From Streptomyces viridochromogenes DSM 40736 (GTDB taxonomy: Bacteria > Actinomycetota > Actinomycetes > Streptomycetales > Streptomycetaceae): a DNA stretch of 64,000 nt. The stretch spans positions 4,298,775 to 4,362,774 of the forward strand of contig NZ_GG657757.1 of NCBI RefSeq assembly GCF_000158955.1. Reading direction: 5' to 3'. Of this stretch, positions 29,143 to 38,525 are shown one piece after another; within the stretch, counting starts at the first letter, position 1; each line of letters starts with the position of its first letter. The notes beneath the pieces are model-generated. The model was not told the DNA's origin. It did not search any database and worked only from the letters and a program-made list of their open reading frames with translations. The translations under genes were made by a program, and so were the position numbers.

Positions 29143-30436
29143 ATGGCTGACCAGTCCATCCCGAAGGCCCGCACTGCCCCCGGCGCCACCCCGGAGGAGG
29201 GGGAAGCGGCCTCCGCCACGGAGGGCATCTCCCGACGGCGGCTGCTCGGCACCGCCGGTGCCACCGGGCTCGTGCTCGGCACGGCGGGGTGCCGCCGTCG
29301 GATACGCCGCCGCACCCTCCGAGGCCTCCGCTCCACTCACCTCGCTCGGCACCGACCGGGCGATGTTTCACGGGAAACATCAGCCCGGCATCACCGACGG
29401 CCTCCAGTCCCACGGCCACCTCGTCGCCTTCGACCTGGCGGCGGGCGCCGGCCGCAAGGAAGCCGCCGCCCTGCTGCGCCGCTGGTCGGAGACGGCCCGG
29501 CGGCTGATGGCGGGCGAGCCGAGCGCGCACGACGACACCGGCGTGGCCCGGGACGCCGGACCCTCGTCGCTGACCGTCACCTTCGGCTTCGGGCACAGCT
29601 TCTTCGCCAGGACGGGTCTGGAGAAGCAGCGTCCTGCCTCTCTGGACCCGCTGCCCGAGTTCTCCTCCGACCACCTCGACAAGAACCGCAGCAACGGGGA
29701 CCTGTGGGTGCAGATCGGCGCCAACGACGGCCTCGTCGCCTTCCACGCCCTGCGCGCCATCCAGAAGGACGCCGGCGCGGCGGCCCGGGTCCGCTGGCAG
29801 ATGAACGGCTTCAACCGCTCGCCGGGCGCCACCGCCCACCCCATGACGGCACGCAACCTGATGGGCCAGATCGACGGCACCCGCAACCCCAAGCCGGCCG
29901 AATCCGACTTCGACCAGCGCGTCTTCGTCCCCGCGCAGGGCGAACCGGCCTGGATGGCGAACGGCTCCTACGCCGTCGTACGCCGTATCCGCATGCTCCT
30001 CGACGACTGGGAGAAGCTCTCCGTCACAGCGCAGGAGAACGTGATCGGACGCCGTAAGTCGGACGGTGCGGCGCTGTCCGGGGGCACCGAGACGACCGCG
30101 ATGGACCTGGAGAAGACCGACTCCCAGGGCAACCTGGCCGTCCCGATCAACGCCCACGCCCGCATCACCCGGCCCGACCAGAACGGTGGCGCGGCGATGC
30201 TCCGCCGTCCGTTCTCGTTCCACGACGGCATCGACGCGGACGGGGTGCCCGACGCGGGCCTGCTCTTCATCTGCTGGCAGGCCGATCCGCTCCGCGGCTT
30301 CGTGCCGGTGCAACGCAAACTCGACCGCGGTGACGCCCTGTCGGAGTTCATCCGGCACGAGTCGAGCGGGCTGTTCGCGGTGCCGGGCGGGGCCGCGGAG
30401 GGCGAATACGTGGGACAGAAGTTGCTGGAGGGGTGA
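29143..30436 (+). pseudogene. dtpA: DyP-type heme peroxidase (DtpA-like), Tat-exported, with a one-base frameshift
   Basis: The frame from 29143 starts with a twin-Arg signal ('SRRRLLGTAGATGLVLGTAG'). The peroxidase body runs in the next frame to 30436, with 'GQIDGTRNP' (the G-x-x-D-G catalytic Asp), 'NAHARITRP' (likely proximal heme His) and 'MLRRPFSF' (likely distal Arg). The break lies at GGGG, 29286-29289: with three Gs the frame reads through as '...LGTAGAAVGYAAAPS'. As written, the mature enzyme could not be exported. In S. lividans the related DtpA works with Sco and a PCuAC chaperone to mature the copper oxidase GlxA, and the neighbours here fit that pathway. Confidence 0.85.
29364..29379. 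other. Degenerate parS-like site
   Basis: TGTTTCACGGGAAACA differs from the exact parS palindrome at one position (G for T at 29373). It lies inside the peroxidase coding frame, where it encodes Phe-His-Gly-Lys. Confidence 0.6.
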
Positions 30437-30496
30437 AAGTTCATCCCTGTGGGCTTGTGGGGGATGTCGTTTCCGCGAGCCCATTAGGGTGAGGTC

Positions 30497-31429
30497 ATGC
30501 CAGCGAGCTATGCGTATCTCGGCCCCGAGGGCACTTTCACCGAAGTCGCCCTGCGCACCCTTCCCGAGGCCGCCACCCGGGAACTCATTCCGTACGTGTC
30601 CGTCCAGTCCGCGCTCGACGCGGTACGAGCCGGCGAGGCCGAGGCCGCTTTCGTGCCGATCGAGAACTCCGTCGAGGGCGGCATCACCACCACGCTCGAC
30701 GAGCTGGTCGCCGGCGCGCCGCTGATGATCTACCGCGAGGTGCTGCTGTCGATCACCTTCGCGCTGCTGGTCCGCCCGGGTACCGAGCTGTCCGACATCA
30801 AGACGGTCTCCGCCCATCCGGCCGCCCAGCCGCAGGTGCGCAACTGGCTGAAGAAGAACCTCCCCGACGCGCACTGGGAGTCGGCCGCCTCGAACGCGGA
30901 CGCGGCCCGGCTGGTCCAGGAGGGCCAGTACGACGCCGCCTTCGCCGGCGAGTTCGCCGCCGCCCGCTACGGCCTCGAGGCCCTGGAGACGGGGATCCAC
31001 GACGCGGAGAACGCCCAGACGCGGTTCGTGCTGGTCGGCCGGCCCGCCCGGCCCGCGGCGCCGACCGGCGCGGACAAGACCTCCGTCGTGCTGTGGCAGC
31101 GCGACGACCACCCCGGCGGCCTGCGTGACCTGCTGGGCGAGTTCGCCACGCGCGGCATCAACCTGATGCTGCTCCAGTCCCGGCCCACCGGTGCGGGTAT
31201 CGGCAACTACTGCTTCTGCATCGACGCCGAGGGCCACATCTCCGACCGCCGGGTGGCCGAGGCCCTGATGGGCCTCAAGCGGATCTGCCTCCAGGTGCGC
31301 TACCTCGGCTCCTATCCCCGCGCGGACATGCAGCCGGGGGAGGTCCAGCCGCCCCGTCTGGGGACGTCGGACGAGGCGTTCGTGGCGGCGGCGGACTGGG
31401 TGGCGCAGTGCCAGGACGGGCGCTTCTAG
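30497..31429 (+). CDS. pheA: Prephenate dehydratase, 310 aa
   Basis: The catalytic domain begins 'YAYLGPEGTFTEVAL' and contains 'VPIENSVEGGITTTLDELV'; the Thr before Phe-Val-Leu in 'AQTRFVLVG' is the catalytic-site motif T-R-F. A C-terminal ACT domain ('DLLGEFATRGINLMLLQSRP') binds phenylalanine for feedback control. It turns prephenate into phenylpyruvate in phenylalanine synthesis. ATG 30497; about 10 nt upstream is GGGTGAGG. Confidence 0.95.
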   Translation: MPASYAYLGPEGTFTEVALRTLPEAATRELIPYVSVQSALDAVRAGEAEAAFVPIENSVEGGITTTLDELVAGAPLMIYREVLLSITFALLVRPGTELSDIKTVSAHPAAQPQVRNWLKKNLPDAHWESAASNADAARLVQEGQYDAAFAGEFAAARYGLEALETGIHDAENAQTRFVLVGRPARPAAPTGADKTSVVLWQRDDHPGGLRDLLGEFATRGINLMLLQSRPTGAGIGNYCFCIDAEGHISDRRVAEALMGLKRICLQVRYLGSYPRADMQPGEVQPPRLGTSDEAFVAAADWVAQCQDGRF

Positions 31430-31946
31430 GCGGTCGTACCTGCTGATTTTCGTTATCCACAGAAGTTATCCACAGGTCAGCTTCTCGACCTGGGGACAAG
31501 TCGACATCACAGCATGATTCAGTCGACAAATCGCCCTACGCGGTCTTGAGGGTCCATCGGTACGCAGATCGGCCTTCGTCCACCGTTTTCCCTTGTGTAA
31601 CTCTTCAGGGGGACCCAATCCCACTCGAAAGTGAGGATAGGGCAGGTTTGTGCTGGGAATTCTGAGGGGTGATCCGGCCTTCCGGAGTGATCAATTCCGA
31701 AGTCCACAGATCTTCCACACAGCCTGTGGATAACTCTGCGCCGGGTGTGGATTCCTGTGGACAACCGAACCCCAAGTCCCGTTCCCCACAAGGAAGTCGA
31801 GTCAATGCGGCGCCCCGCGGATGCCTCGTACCGGCTAGAGTGCCGTCTTTTATTGACACTAGGTGCAATTCACCCATAACGGTACGTAATGCACGACCCG
31901 AATAGTGAGTCGTGAGCGGTCACCCCACACCGGTAGCCTTGACCGC
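31430..31946. other. Intergenic DnaA-box cluster between pheA and serS
   Basis: Exact DnaA boxes TTATCCACA lie at 31453-31461 and 31466-31474, TGTGGATAA at 31725-31733 and TGTGGACAA at 31756-31764; weaker matches are near 31702, 31711 and 31746. The 517-bp region has no convincing gene. It is not oriC (no dnaA or dnaN), but DnaA-box clusters outside oriC are known in S. coelicolor and affect initiation. The right end carries the likely serS promoter: TTGACA at about 31854 and CATAAC/TAACGG about 17 bp on. Confidence 0.75.
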
Positions 31947-33224
31947 GTGATTGACCTTCGCCTGCTCCGTGAGGACCCCGACCGTGTGCGCGCGTCGCAG
32001 CGCGCCCGTGGAGAGGACGTCGCGCTCGTCGACTCCCTCCTCTCTGCCGACGAGCGGCGCAGGTCGTCCGGCGTCCGCTTCGACGAGCTGCGCGCCGAGC
32101 AGAAGGCGCTCGGCAAGCTGATCCCCAAGGCGTCCGGGGACGAGAAGGCCGAGCTGCTGAAGAAGGCGAGCCGGCTCGCCGCCGAGGTCAAGGCCGCCGA
32201 CGCGGAACGCGACGCGGCCGCCACCGAGACCCAGGAGCTGCTCCAGAGGCTCGGCAACCTGGTCCACCCGGACGTGCCCGTGGGCGGCGAGGAGGACTTC
32301 GTCACGCTGGAGACGCACGGCACGATCCGTGACTTCGGCGCCGAGGGCTTCGAGCCCAAGGACCACCTGGAGCTCGGCCAGATCCTCGGCGCGATCGACG
32401 TCGAGCGCGGCGCCAAGGTCTCCGGCTCGCGCTTCTACTTCCTGACGGGTGTCGGCGCCCTGCTGGAGCTCGCCCTGGTGAACGCGGCGATGGCCCAGGC
32501 CACCGCGGCCGGCTTCACGCCGATGCTGACCCCGGCCCTGGTCCGCCCCCAGTCCATGGCGGGCACGGGCTTCCTCGGCCAGGCCGCCCAGGACGTCTAC
32601 CACCTCGCCGACGACGACCTGTACCTGGTCGGCACCTCCGAGGTCCCGCTCGCGGCGTACCACATGGACGAGATCCTCGACGCGGACCGCCTCCCCCTGC
32701 GCTACGCGGGCTTCTCGCCCTGCTTCCGCCGCGAGGCCGGTTCGCACGGCAAGGACACCCGGGGCATCTTCCGCGTGCACCAGTTCGACAAGGTCGAGAT
32801 GTTCTCCTACGTCGCCCCGGAGGACTCGCAGGCCGAGCACCAGCGGCTGCTGGAGTGGGAGAAGCAGTGGCTGACCTCGCTGGAGCTGCCGTTCCGGGTC
32901 ATCGACGTCGCCTCCGCCGACCTCGGCTCCTCGGCCGCCCGTAAGTTCGACTGCGAGGCCTGGATCCCGACCCAGGGCAAGTACCGCGAGCTGACCTCGA
33001 CCTCGGACTGCGCCGAGTTCCAGTCCCGCCGGCTGTCGATCCGGGTCCGTGACGGCAAGCAGGTTCGCCCGCTGGCCACGCTCAACGGCACGCTGTGCGC
33101 CGTACCGCGCACGATCGTGGCGATCCTGGAGAACCACCAGCAGGCCGACGGCTCGGTGCGCGTGCCCGAGGTGCTGCGTCCGTACCTGGGCGGCCGGGAG
33201 GTCCTGGAGCCGGTGGCCAAGTGA
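31947..33224 (+). CDS. serS: Serine--tRNA ligase, 425 aa
   Basis: GTG 31947 starts 'VIDLRLLREDPDRVRASQ', the beginning of the N-terminal antiparallel coiled coil. The class II core has motif 2 'RYAGFSPCFRREAGSHGKDT' and motif 3 near 'NGTLCAVPRTIVAILENHQ'. Length is standard. The stop overlaps the start of the next gene by 4 bp (GTGA). Confidence 0.96.
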   Translation: MIDLRLLREDPDRVRASQRARGEDVALVDSLLSADERRRSSGVRFDELRAEQKALGKLIPKASGDEKAELLKKASRLAAEVKAADAERDAAATETQELLQRLGNLVHPDVPVGGEEDFVTLETHGTIRDFGAEGFEPKDHLELGQILGAIDVERGAKVSGSRFYFLTGVGALLELALVNAAMAQATAAGFTPMLTPALVRPQSMAGTGFLGQAAQDVYHLADDDLYLVGTSEVPLAAYHMDEILDADRLPLRYAGFSPCFRREAGSHGKDTRGIFRVHQFDKVEMFSYVAPEDSQAEHQRLLEWEKQWLTSLELPFRVIDVASADLGSSAARKFDCEAWIPTQGKYRELTSTSDCAEFQSRRLSIRVRDGKQVRPLATLNGTLCAVPRTIVAILENHQQADGSVRVPEVLRPYLGGREVLEPVAK

Positions 33225-34039
33225 GCGACACGGCCCCTTCGGGCGGCTTCCCGTACAAGCTGATCGCGACCGACCTCGACGGGACGCTGCTGCGTTCCGA
33301 CGAGTCGGTGTCGCCCCGTACCCGTGACGCGCTCGCCGCTGCCGCCGCGGCGGGCGCCGCGCACATCGTCGTCACCGGCCGCGCGGTCCCCTGGACCCGG
33401 CCCATCCTCGACGAGCTCGGCTACCAGGGGCTGGCCGTCTGCGGCCAGGGCGCGCAGGTGTACGACGCCGGTGCCCACCGCCTGCTGACGTCGGTGACGC
33501 TGGACCGGCAGCTGGCCGGGGTGGCGCTGGCGAAGATCGAGGCGGAGGTCGGCCCGCTGTACCTGGCGGCGAGCCGCGACGGCCTGGACGGCGAGGTGCT
33601 GGTGGGCCCGGGCTACGCGGTCCAGGGGGCGCTCCCCGCGACCCCGTTCACGGACGCGTCGGACCTGTGGACCGCGCCCCTGAACAAGCTCTACATCCAG
33701 CACCCGACGCTGTCGGACGACGAGCTGTGCGAGGTGGCGACCCGGACCGCCGGTGGGTTCGTCAGCGTCGTCATGGCGGGCGAGGGCATAGTCGAGCTCC
33801 TTCCCCTGGGCCTGTCCAAGGCGACGGGCCTCTCCCTGGCGGCCCGTCGGCTCAAGGTGAAGGCGGCGGACACGATCGCCTTCGGCGACATGCCCAACGA
33901 CCTGCCGATGTTCGCCTGGTCCTCCTACGGTGTCGCCATGGCCGACGCCCACGAGGAGTTGAAGGCGGTGGCCGACGAGGTGACGTCCTCGAACGAGGAG
34001 GACGGGATCGCCGTGGTGCTGGAGCGGTTGCTGAGCTGA
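33221..34039 (+). CDS. Cof-type HAD-superfamily phosphatase, 272 aa
   Basis: Motif I 'LIATDLDGTLLRSDESVSP', motif II 'HIVVTGR', the motif III Lys in 'GLSKATGLSLAA' and motif IV 'TIAFGDMPNDLPMFAWSSYG' define the Cof/YidA branch with a C2 cap, acting on sugar or nucleotide phosphates. Start GTG 33221 overlaps the serS stop, so expression is coupled to serS. A paralogue lies at 42064-42933 (same motifs), but without tRNA-synthetase coupling. Confidence 0.9.
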   Translation: MSDTAPSGGFPYKLIATDLDGTLLRSDESVSPRTRDALAAAAAAGAAHIVVTGRAVPWTRPILDELGYQGLAVCGQGAQVYDAGAHRLLTSVTLDRQLAGVALAKIEAEVGPLYLAASRDGLDGEVLVGPGYAVQGALPATPFTDASDLWTAPLNKLYIQHPTLSDDELCEVATRTAGGFVSVVMAGEGIVELLPLGLSKATGLSLAARRLKVKAADTIAFGDMPNDLPMFAWSSYGVAMADAHEELKAVADEVTSSNEEDGIAVVLERLLS

Positions 34040-34040
34040 G

Positions 34041-34224
<184 letters not shown>

Positions 34225-34492
34225 GGGTGGGCGGCCCACGCGAGTGCGATGTCGCGTGCTCGAAGCGGCCGCCCCGGGCAGCTCCCCGTGTGGGGCGAGC
34301 TCTACGGAGCCGGTAGCGACTACTCCGGAGCCCGCCGCGGGCTGCCCTGAAGGGAGCTGGACGTACTGCCGTGCATGGACATCGTCCCGCTCCTCTCCCA
34401 GAACTCGGCGCCGGACTTCCTCGCCCGGCGGGGTGAACACCACCACTCTGCCCGCCGGGTGAATGGGACGCCACCGATTAAATCGCCCGGCC
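34225..34492. other. Non-coding stretch without a convincing gene
   Basis: Between the tRNA-like gene and the small acidic gene several frames are open by chance. A minus frame reading '...RVVVFTPPGEEVRRRVLG' and a plus frame starting ATG at 34375 both have fair codon bias but no recognisable domain. I do not call either. Confidence 0.4.
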
Positions 34493-34729
34493 TCAGCGCC
34501 TGCGCCACCTGCGTCGGCGGGACTTGCTGAAGAACCAGCCCGCGGGCGGCTCGTCGGAGCGCCAGGGCTGGGGCTCCGGCTCCTCGCGCCGCCAGCGCTC
34601 GGCGAGCATCCGGGCACGGGCGGACGGCTCGGAGGTCTCGGCGGAGCGTATGAAGTCCTCGTCCAGAACGAGGTCGTCCCAGGCGTCGTCCTGACCGCCG
34701 TCCTCGTGCTGAGCCTTCTCGCCCGCCAT
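34493..34729 (-). CDS. Small acidic-to-basic hypothetical protein, 78 aa
   Basis: GGAAGGAGACAGGG precedes ATG 34729. The product has an acidic N-terminal half ('QDDAWDDLVLDEDFIRSAET'), a conserved-looking 'PSARARMLAERWR' and 'EPQPWRSDEPPAGWFFS', and a very basic end of Arg residues. It resembles a small protein conserved in Streptomyces beside these ABC transporter genes; function unknown. Confidence 0.75.
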   Translation of the reverse strand: MAGEKAQHEDGGQDDAWDDLVLDEDFIRSAETSEPSARARMLAERWRREEPEPQPWRSDEPPAGWFFSKSRRRRWRRR

Positions 34730-34831
34730 CCCTGTCTCCTTCCGGCCGTCCAACTCCCGTGTGGTGCCCCTACATCCCGTTTGCCCAGTGTGCCCGGACA
34801 GGGGTGAAGCCCCCGTCAGGGCCCGGGACCG

Positions 34832-35551
34832 TCACTCCTCGCCGGCGAGCGTGAGCGAGCGCAGCTTCTGGCCGGCGTACCAGGTGGCCAGGACCGTGAC
34901 GGCCACCAGCAGCACCGTCGCCGTGGTCAGGCCGACGTCGGAGCTCACCAGGTCCCCGCCGGACACCTTCTGGGCCACGGCCAGGGACCACTGCTGGACG
35001 CTCAGCGTGCGGGCGCCCGGCACCAGGGAGCCGAACAGGGCCTCCCAGACCAGCGCGTAGACGAGGCCGAACACCACCGCGTGCCGGGAGACCGTGCCGA
35101 GCAGCAGGAACAGCGCCGCGTACGCGATGGACGCGACCAGGGCGGCGACCGTGTAGGCGACGGCGATCTGCTGGCCGTTGCCGTTCAGGATGAACCCGGC
35201 GATGAGCGTCGGCACCGCCGAGAACACCATGGTCACGGCGATCGCGACGATCAGCTTGGTGAAGATGATCGTGGGTCGTTTGATCGGCTTGGACAGCAGG
35301 TACACCACCGAGCCGTCGTCGATCTCCGGCCCGATCGCGCCGGTCCCGGCGATGACGCCGATCAGGGGCACCATCGTCGCGAGGGCGAGGCCGCCCAGCA
35401 GGTCCGACGCCGTCTGGTCGTCCGCTCCGGCCAGTGCGCGCACCGCCACGGAGATCACGATCAGCAGCAGCGGCAGGGCACCGAGGATGAGGGCCCGGCG
35501 CCGGCCGAGCAGGGCCCGGTACGTGAGCCGGGCGACTGTGGGGTCGTACAT
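34832..35551 (-). CDS. ABC-2 type transporter permease, 239 aa
   Basis: Six hydrophobic spans are predicted, including 'ALILGALPLLLIVISVAV' and 'SIAYAALFLLLGTVSRHAVV'; 'GPEIDDGSVVYLLSKPIKR' is a typical cytosolic loop of ABC-2 permeases. It lies 9 bp after the ATPase gene and completes one of two ABC pairs in a run of four genes (38344 to 34832). Substrate unknown. Confidence 0.9.
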   Translation of the reverse strand: MYDPTVARLTYRALLGRRRALILGALPLLLIVISVAVRALAGADDQTASDLLGGLALATMVPLIGVIAGTGAIGPEIDDGSVVYLLSKPIKRPTIIFTKLIVAIAVTMVFSAVPTLIAGFILNGNGQQIAVAYTVAALVASIAYAALFLLLGTVSRHAVVFGLVYALVWEALFGSLVPGARTLSVQQWSLAVAQKVSGGDLVSSDVGLTTATVLLVAVTVLATWYAGQKLRSLTLAGEE

Positions 35552-35560
35552 CAGGGCCTC

Positions 35561-36472
35561 CTACGCCGCGACCAGGTACGAGAAGACGGACTCGAGGGAC
35601 TCGTCGGACGGCGAGACCGTGAGCAGCCGGATGCCGTGGTCCCTGGCCACCCGCGGCAGCAGGGCCGTGAAGCGGCCGAAGTCGACGGCCTGGATGCGCA
35701 GCGCGCCCTCGGCGAGGTCGACCTCGATGCCGGACGTCGAGGGGTCGGCGATCAGCGCGGCCGCGAGGGCGCGGTCGTCACTGGAGCGCACCAGGTAGCG
35801 GTGCGGGCGGTCGGTCATCAGACGGCGGATCTTGCGGAAGTCACCGCTCGCCGCGTGCCGGCCGGCGACGACGACCTCGATGTGCCAGGCGAGTTGCTCG
35901 ACCTCTTCGAGGATGTGGGACGAGAACAGCACCGTGCGGCCCTCGTCGCCCATGCGCCGCAGCAGTTCCATCAGCTGCATGCGCTGGCGCGGGTCCATGC
36001 CGTTGAAGGGTTCGTCCAGCAGGAGCAGCGACGGGTCGTGGACCAGGGCGGAGGCCATCTTCACGCGCTGGCGCATGCCCTTGGAGTACGTCTGGATCTT
36101 GCGGTCCTGCGCGTACTCCATCTCGACCGTGGCGAGCGCCTTCTGGGCCGCCTTGGCGCCGAGGCCGTGCAGCTCGGCGTTGGCGAGGACGAACTCCTTC
36201 CCGGTGAGGAAGTCGTACATCGCCTCGCGCTCGGGTACGACGCCGATGTGCCGGTAGATCTGCTCGTTGCGCCACACCGGCTGGCCGTCGAGCGTGACCG
36301 TGCCGGTGGAGGGGGCGAGGAAGCCGCCCATCATGTTGATGAGGGTGGACTTTCCGGCGCCGTTGGGGCCGAGCAGGCCCGTGACGCCGGGGCCGACGGT
36401 CATGGTGATGTCGTTGACGGCGACCACGTTGCCGAACCAGCGGGAGACGTGGTCGATGGAGAGCGTGGTCAC
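35561..36472 (-). CDS. ABC transporter ATP-binding protein, 303 aa
   Basis: Walker A 'GPNGAGKSTL', signature 'YSKGMRQRVKMASALVHDP' (a variant of LSGGQ) and Walker B 'LLLLDEPFNGMDP' are present, with switch 'LFSSHILEEVEQL'. The C-terminal extension (about 220-303) is that of DrrA/CcmA-like exporters. GTG 36472 overlaps the upstream permease stop by 4 bp (GTGA). Confidence 0.93.
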   Translation of the reverse strand: MTTLSIDHVSRWFGNVVAVNDITMTVGPGVTGLLGPNGAGKSTLINMMGGFLAPSTGTVTLDGQPVWRNEQIYRHIGVVPEREAMYDFLTGKEFVLANAELHGLGAKAAQKALATVEMEYAQDRKIQTYSKGMRQRVKMASALVHDPSLLLLDEPFNGMDPRQRMQLMELLRRMGDEGRTVLFSSHILEEVEQLAWHIEVVVAGRHAASGDFRKIRRLMTDRPHRYLVRSSDDRALAAALIADPSTSGIEVDLAEGALRIQAVDFGRFTALLPRVARDHGIRLLTVSPSDESLESVFSYLVAA

Positions 36473-37386
36473 AGGCCCACCTTCTTGTAGCGGCGCATCA
36501 GGAGTCCGTAGCTCGCGGCGATCAGGCCCAGAGCGACCAGGACGTAGACGACGCCCTCCCCGTGGCCGGGGCCCACCCCGCCGGGGAAGGCGGAGGTCGC
36601 GCCGAGGAACGCGGACTGCACCCCGTCGACGAGCGTGATCGGGGAGAACAGTCCGATCCACGGCACGGCGTCGCTGCTGCCCTGCGCGTCGGCGATGGCC
36701 TGGAGGGTGGAGACGGCACCGTAGGTGATGGTCAGCACGGCGATCACGGCCGCGATGCCGAAGCCGCGGCGCGGGGTGAAGGACGCGATGACCAGGCCGA
36801 TGCCGGCGAACAGCAGTGAGAGCAGCGCCACGGAAACCAGTCCCTGTGCGAATCCCTTGGTCTGGTCGGCGAAGTCGAGCTTGGCCAGCAGCGCGCCCAC
36901 GTAGAGCACGAGCAGGGGCGCCGCGGTCAAGATGAACAGGGCCGAGGCCAGCGCCGCGAACTTGGCGCGGACGTAGTCGGCGGTCTCGATGGGCCGCGAG
37001 AAGTACAGCGGCACGGTCTTGAAGCGCAGGTCGCGCGAGACGGACTGGGGGGCCTGCGAGGCGACGTACAGGCTGATGACCGCCTGCATGACGATCGCGT
37101 TGCGCGTGTAGTCCAGCGGCAGGGCGCCCGCCTTGGTGGCGACCGCGACGGCGACGATGATGGCCGCGGGCACGCACATCACCACGAACAGCAGCATCGG
37201 CAGCACCTTGGACTTGACCGAGCGGCCGAGGCCGTAGGAGCCGCGCAGGGACTGCGAGTACAGGGAGCGGCGGGCGTAGGCACGGCCCAGGCGGGGGCCG
37301 TCGTAGTTGCGGTAGCCGATGTTGTGGATGCGGGTCTGGTCACCGGGTGCCGGGGCGGGTGTCCCCGTGGAGTGCTCAACCGCCAT
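36469..37386 (-). CDS. ABC transporter permease, 305 aa
   Basis: An N-terminal basic segment ('RIHNIGYRNYDGPRLGRAY') precedes six spans, such as 'VLPMLLFVVMCVPAAIIVAV' and 'LLSLLFAGIGLVIASFTPR'. AGGAGG lies about 8 nt before ATG 37386, which overlaps the preceding ATPase gene by 11 bp; the longer frame to 37422 is not needed. Substrate unknown. Confidence 0.9.
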   Translation of the reverse strand: MAVEHSTGTPAPAPGDQTRIHNIGYRNYDGPRLGRAYARRSLYSQSLRGSYGLGRSVKSKVLPMLLFVVMCVPAAIIVAVAVATKAGALPLDYTRNAIVMQAVISLYVASQAPQSVSRDLRFKTVPLYFSRPIETADYVRAKFAALASALFILTAAPLLVLYVGALLAKLDFADQTKGFAQGLVSVALLSLLFAGIGLVIASFTPRRGFGIAAVIAVLTITYGAVSTLQAIADAQGSSDAVPWIGLFSPITLVDGVQSAFLGATSAFPGGVGPGHGEGVVYVLVALGLIAASYGLLMRRYKKVGL

Positions 37387-38344
37387 GGCCGACCGCCTCC
37401 TTCCGCTGCTCGTGCTCGTCACTGCTCTTGAAGACCTCGGCGATGTGGTGCCGGCGCTGCTCCATGCGCACCAGGCCGAGTCCGAGGTCCGCGATCACGT
37501 CCCGGACCAGGTCGTAGGTCTCCTCGCCCTGTGCGGTGAGCAGCAGGATGTGGCCGGCGCCCGGCAGGCCGCCGCCGTCCTCGACGCTGACCCCGCGCGC
37601 GTGCAGCGCGTCGCGCACCGCGTGGGTGCCGTCCGGGTGTTCGTCGGTGTCGGTGACCTCGATCGCGAGGGTCGTGGTGGTCTGCGTGAAGTCCGTGGTG
37701 GAGCTGGAGCGCAGGAGCTTGCCGCCGTCGATGACGACGACGTGGTCGCAGGTGCGCTCCAGTTCGCCCAGCAGGTGCGAGGTGACCAGGACCGAGATGC
37801 CGAAGTCGGTGTGGATCCGGCGGATCAGGCCGAGCATCTCGTCGCGGCCGACCGGGTCGAGGCCGTTGGTCGGCTCGTCCAGGAAGACCAGCTGCGGGTC
37901 GTGCACGAGGGCCTGAGCGAGTTTCACGCGCTGCTTCATGCCGGTCGAGTAGCCGCCGATGGGGCGGTAGCGCTCCTCGTACAGGCCGACGTGGCGCAGC
38001 GTGTCGGCGGTGCGTTCGCGCGCGGCGGTGGGCGGCAGGCCGGACATGCGCGCCATGTGGACGACGAACTCGGTGGCCGAGACGTCCGGCGGCAGGCAGT
38101 CGTGCTCGGGCATGTAGCCGACCCGCTCGCGGATGTCGGCGCCCTTGGAGGCGACATCGAGTCCGAGCACTTCGGCGCGGCCCTCGGTGGCGGGGGACAG
38201 ACCCAGCAGGATCTTGATCAGTGTGGACTTGCCGGCCCCGTTGGCTCCGACGAGTCCGGTCACACCGGGCCCGACGTCCACGGAGAGCCGGTCAAGCGCG
38301 GTCACCCGGGGGAACCGCTTGCTCAGGCTTTCGGTCGCGATCAC
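37376..38344 (-). CDS. ABC transporter ATP-binding protein, about 322 aa
   Basis: Walker A 'GANGAGKSTL', signature 'YSTGMKQRVKLAQALVHDP', Walker B 'LVFLDEPTNGLDPVGR' and a His-loop 'VLVTSHLLGELERTC' are clear. GTG 38344 is preferred to GTG 38350 because GAAGG then has proper spacing. First gene of the four-gene ABC run; its promoter should lie in 38345-38525, opposite that of the hydrolase-SDR gene. Confidence 0.92.
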   Translation of the reverse strand: MIATESLSKRFPRVTALDRLSVDVGPGVTGLVGANGAGKSTLIKILLGLSPATEGRAEVLGLDVASKGADIRERVGYMPEHDCLPPDVSATEFVVHMARMSGLPPTAARERTADTLRHVGLYEERYRPIGGYSTGMKQRVKLAQALVHDPQLVFLDEPTNGLDPVGRDEMLGLIRRIHTDFGISVLVTSHLLGELERTCDHVVVIDGGKLLRSSSTTDFTQTTTTLAIEVTDTDEHPDGTHAVRDALHARGVSVEDGGGLPGAGHILLLTAQGEETYDLVRDVIADLGLGLVRMEQRRHHIAEVFKSSDEHEQRKEAVGHGG

Positions 38345-38446
38345 AGTCACCCTTCGACGGTAGGGGCCGTGAACGTGGCGGTCGTCACTCCGCAGAGCTG
38401 TCTTCACATCAGCCTGGAGTATTACGGGCCCTTAGGGGAGCTGGTT

Positions 38447-38480
38447 CTCGGGGGTTACCACGGCCGTGGTAACCCCCGAG
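38447..38480. promoter_or_regulatory. Perfect 34-bp palindrome between divergent genes
   Basis: The left half CTCGGGGGTTACCACGG and the right half CCGTGGTAACCCCCGAG are exact reverse complements with no spacer. It lies 11 bp before a -35-like TTGACG and about 100 bp from the ABC operon start. There is no T-run and no converging transcript, so an operator is more likely than a terminator. Confidence 0.65.
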
Positions 38481-38490
38481 GGCCGCCCTA

Positions 38491-38525
38491 TTGACGACTT
38501 CTCTAACAACTGCCAGATTCGCCGG
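38491..38525 (+). promoter_or_regulatory. Likely leaderless promoter
   Basis: TTGACG (38491-38496) and CAGATT (38514-38519) are separated by 17 bp. Transcription from about 7 nt downstream would begin at or next to ATG 38526, so the message may be leaderless, and no ribosome-binding site is visible before that ATG. Confidence 0.5.

Noticed and set aside
29143..30057. Complete Tat-exported protein in the 29143 frame
   Set aside because: After the frameshift this frame is Arg-rich and unlike any family, while the peroxidase is in the other frame.
31430..31946. Chromosome origin oriC
   Set aside because: DnaA boxes are present, but too few, and no dnaA/dnaN or gyr genes flank the region.
34320..34508. 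Minus-strand frame of 62 codons, and a plus frame from 34375, in the gap after the tRNA-like gene
   Set aside because: Codon bias is moderate in both frames and neither has a recognisable domain, ribosome-binding site or neighbour; treated as non-coding.
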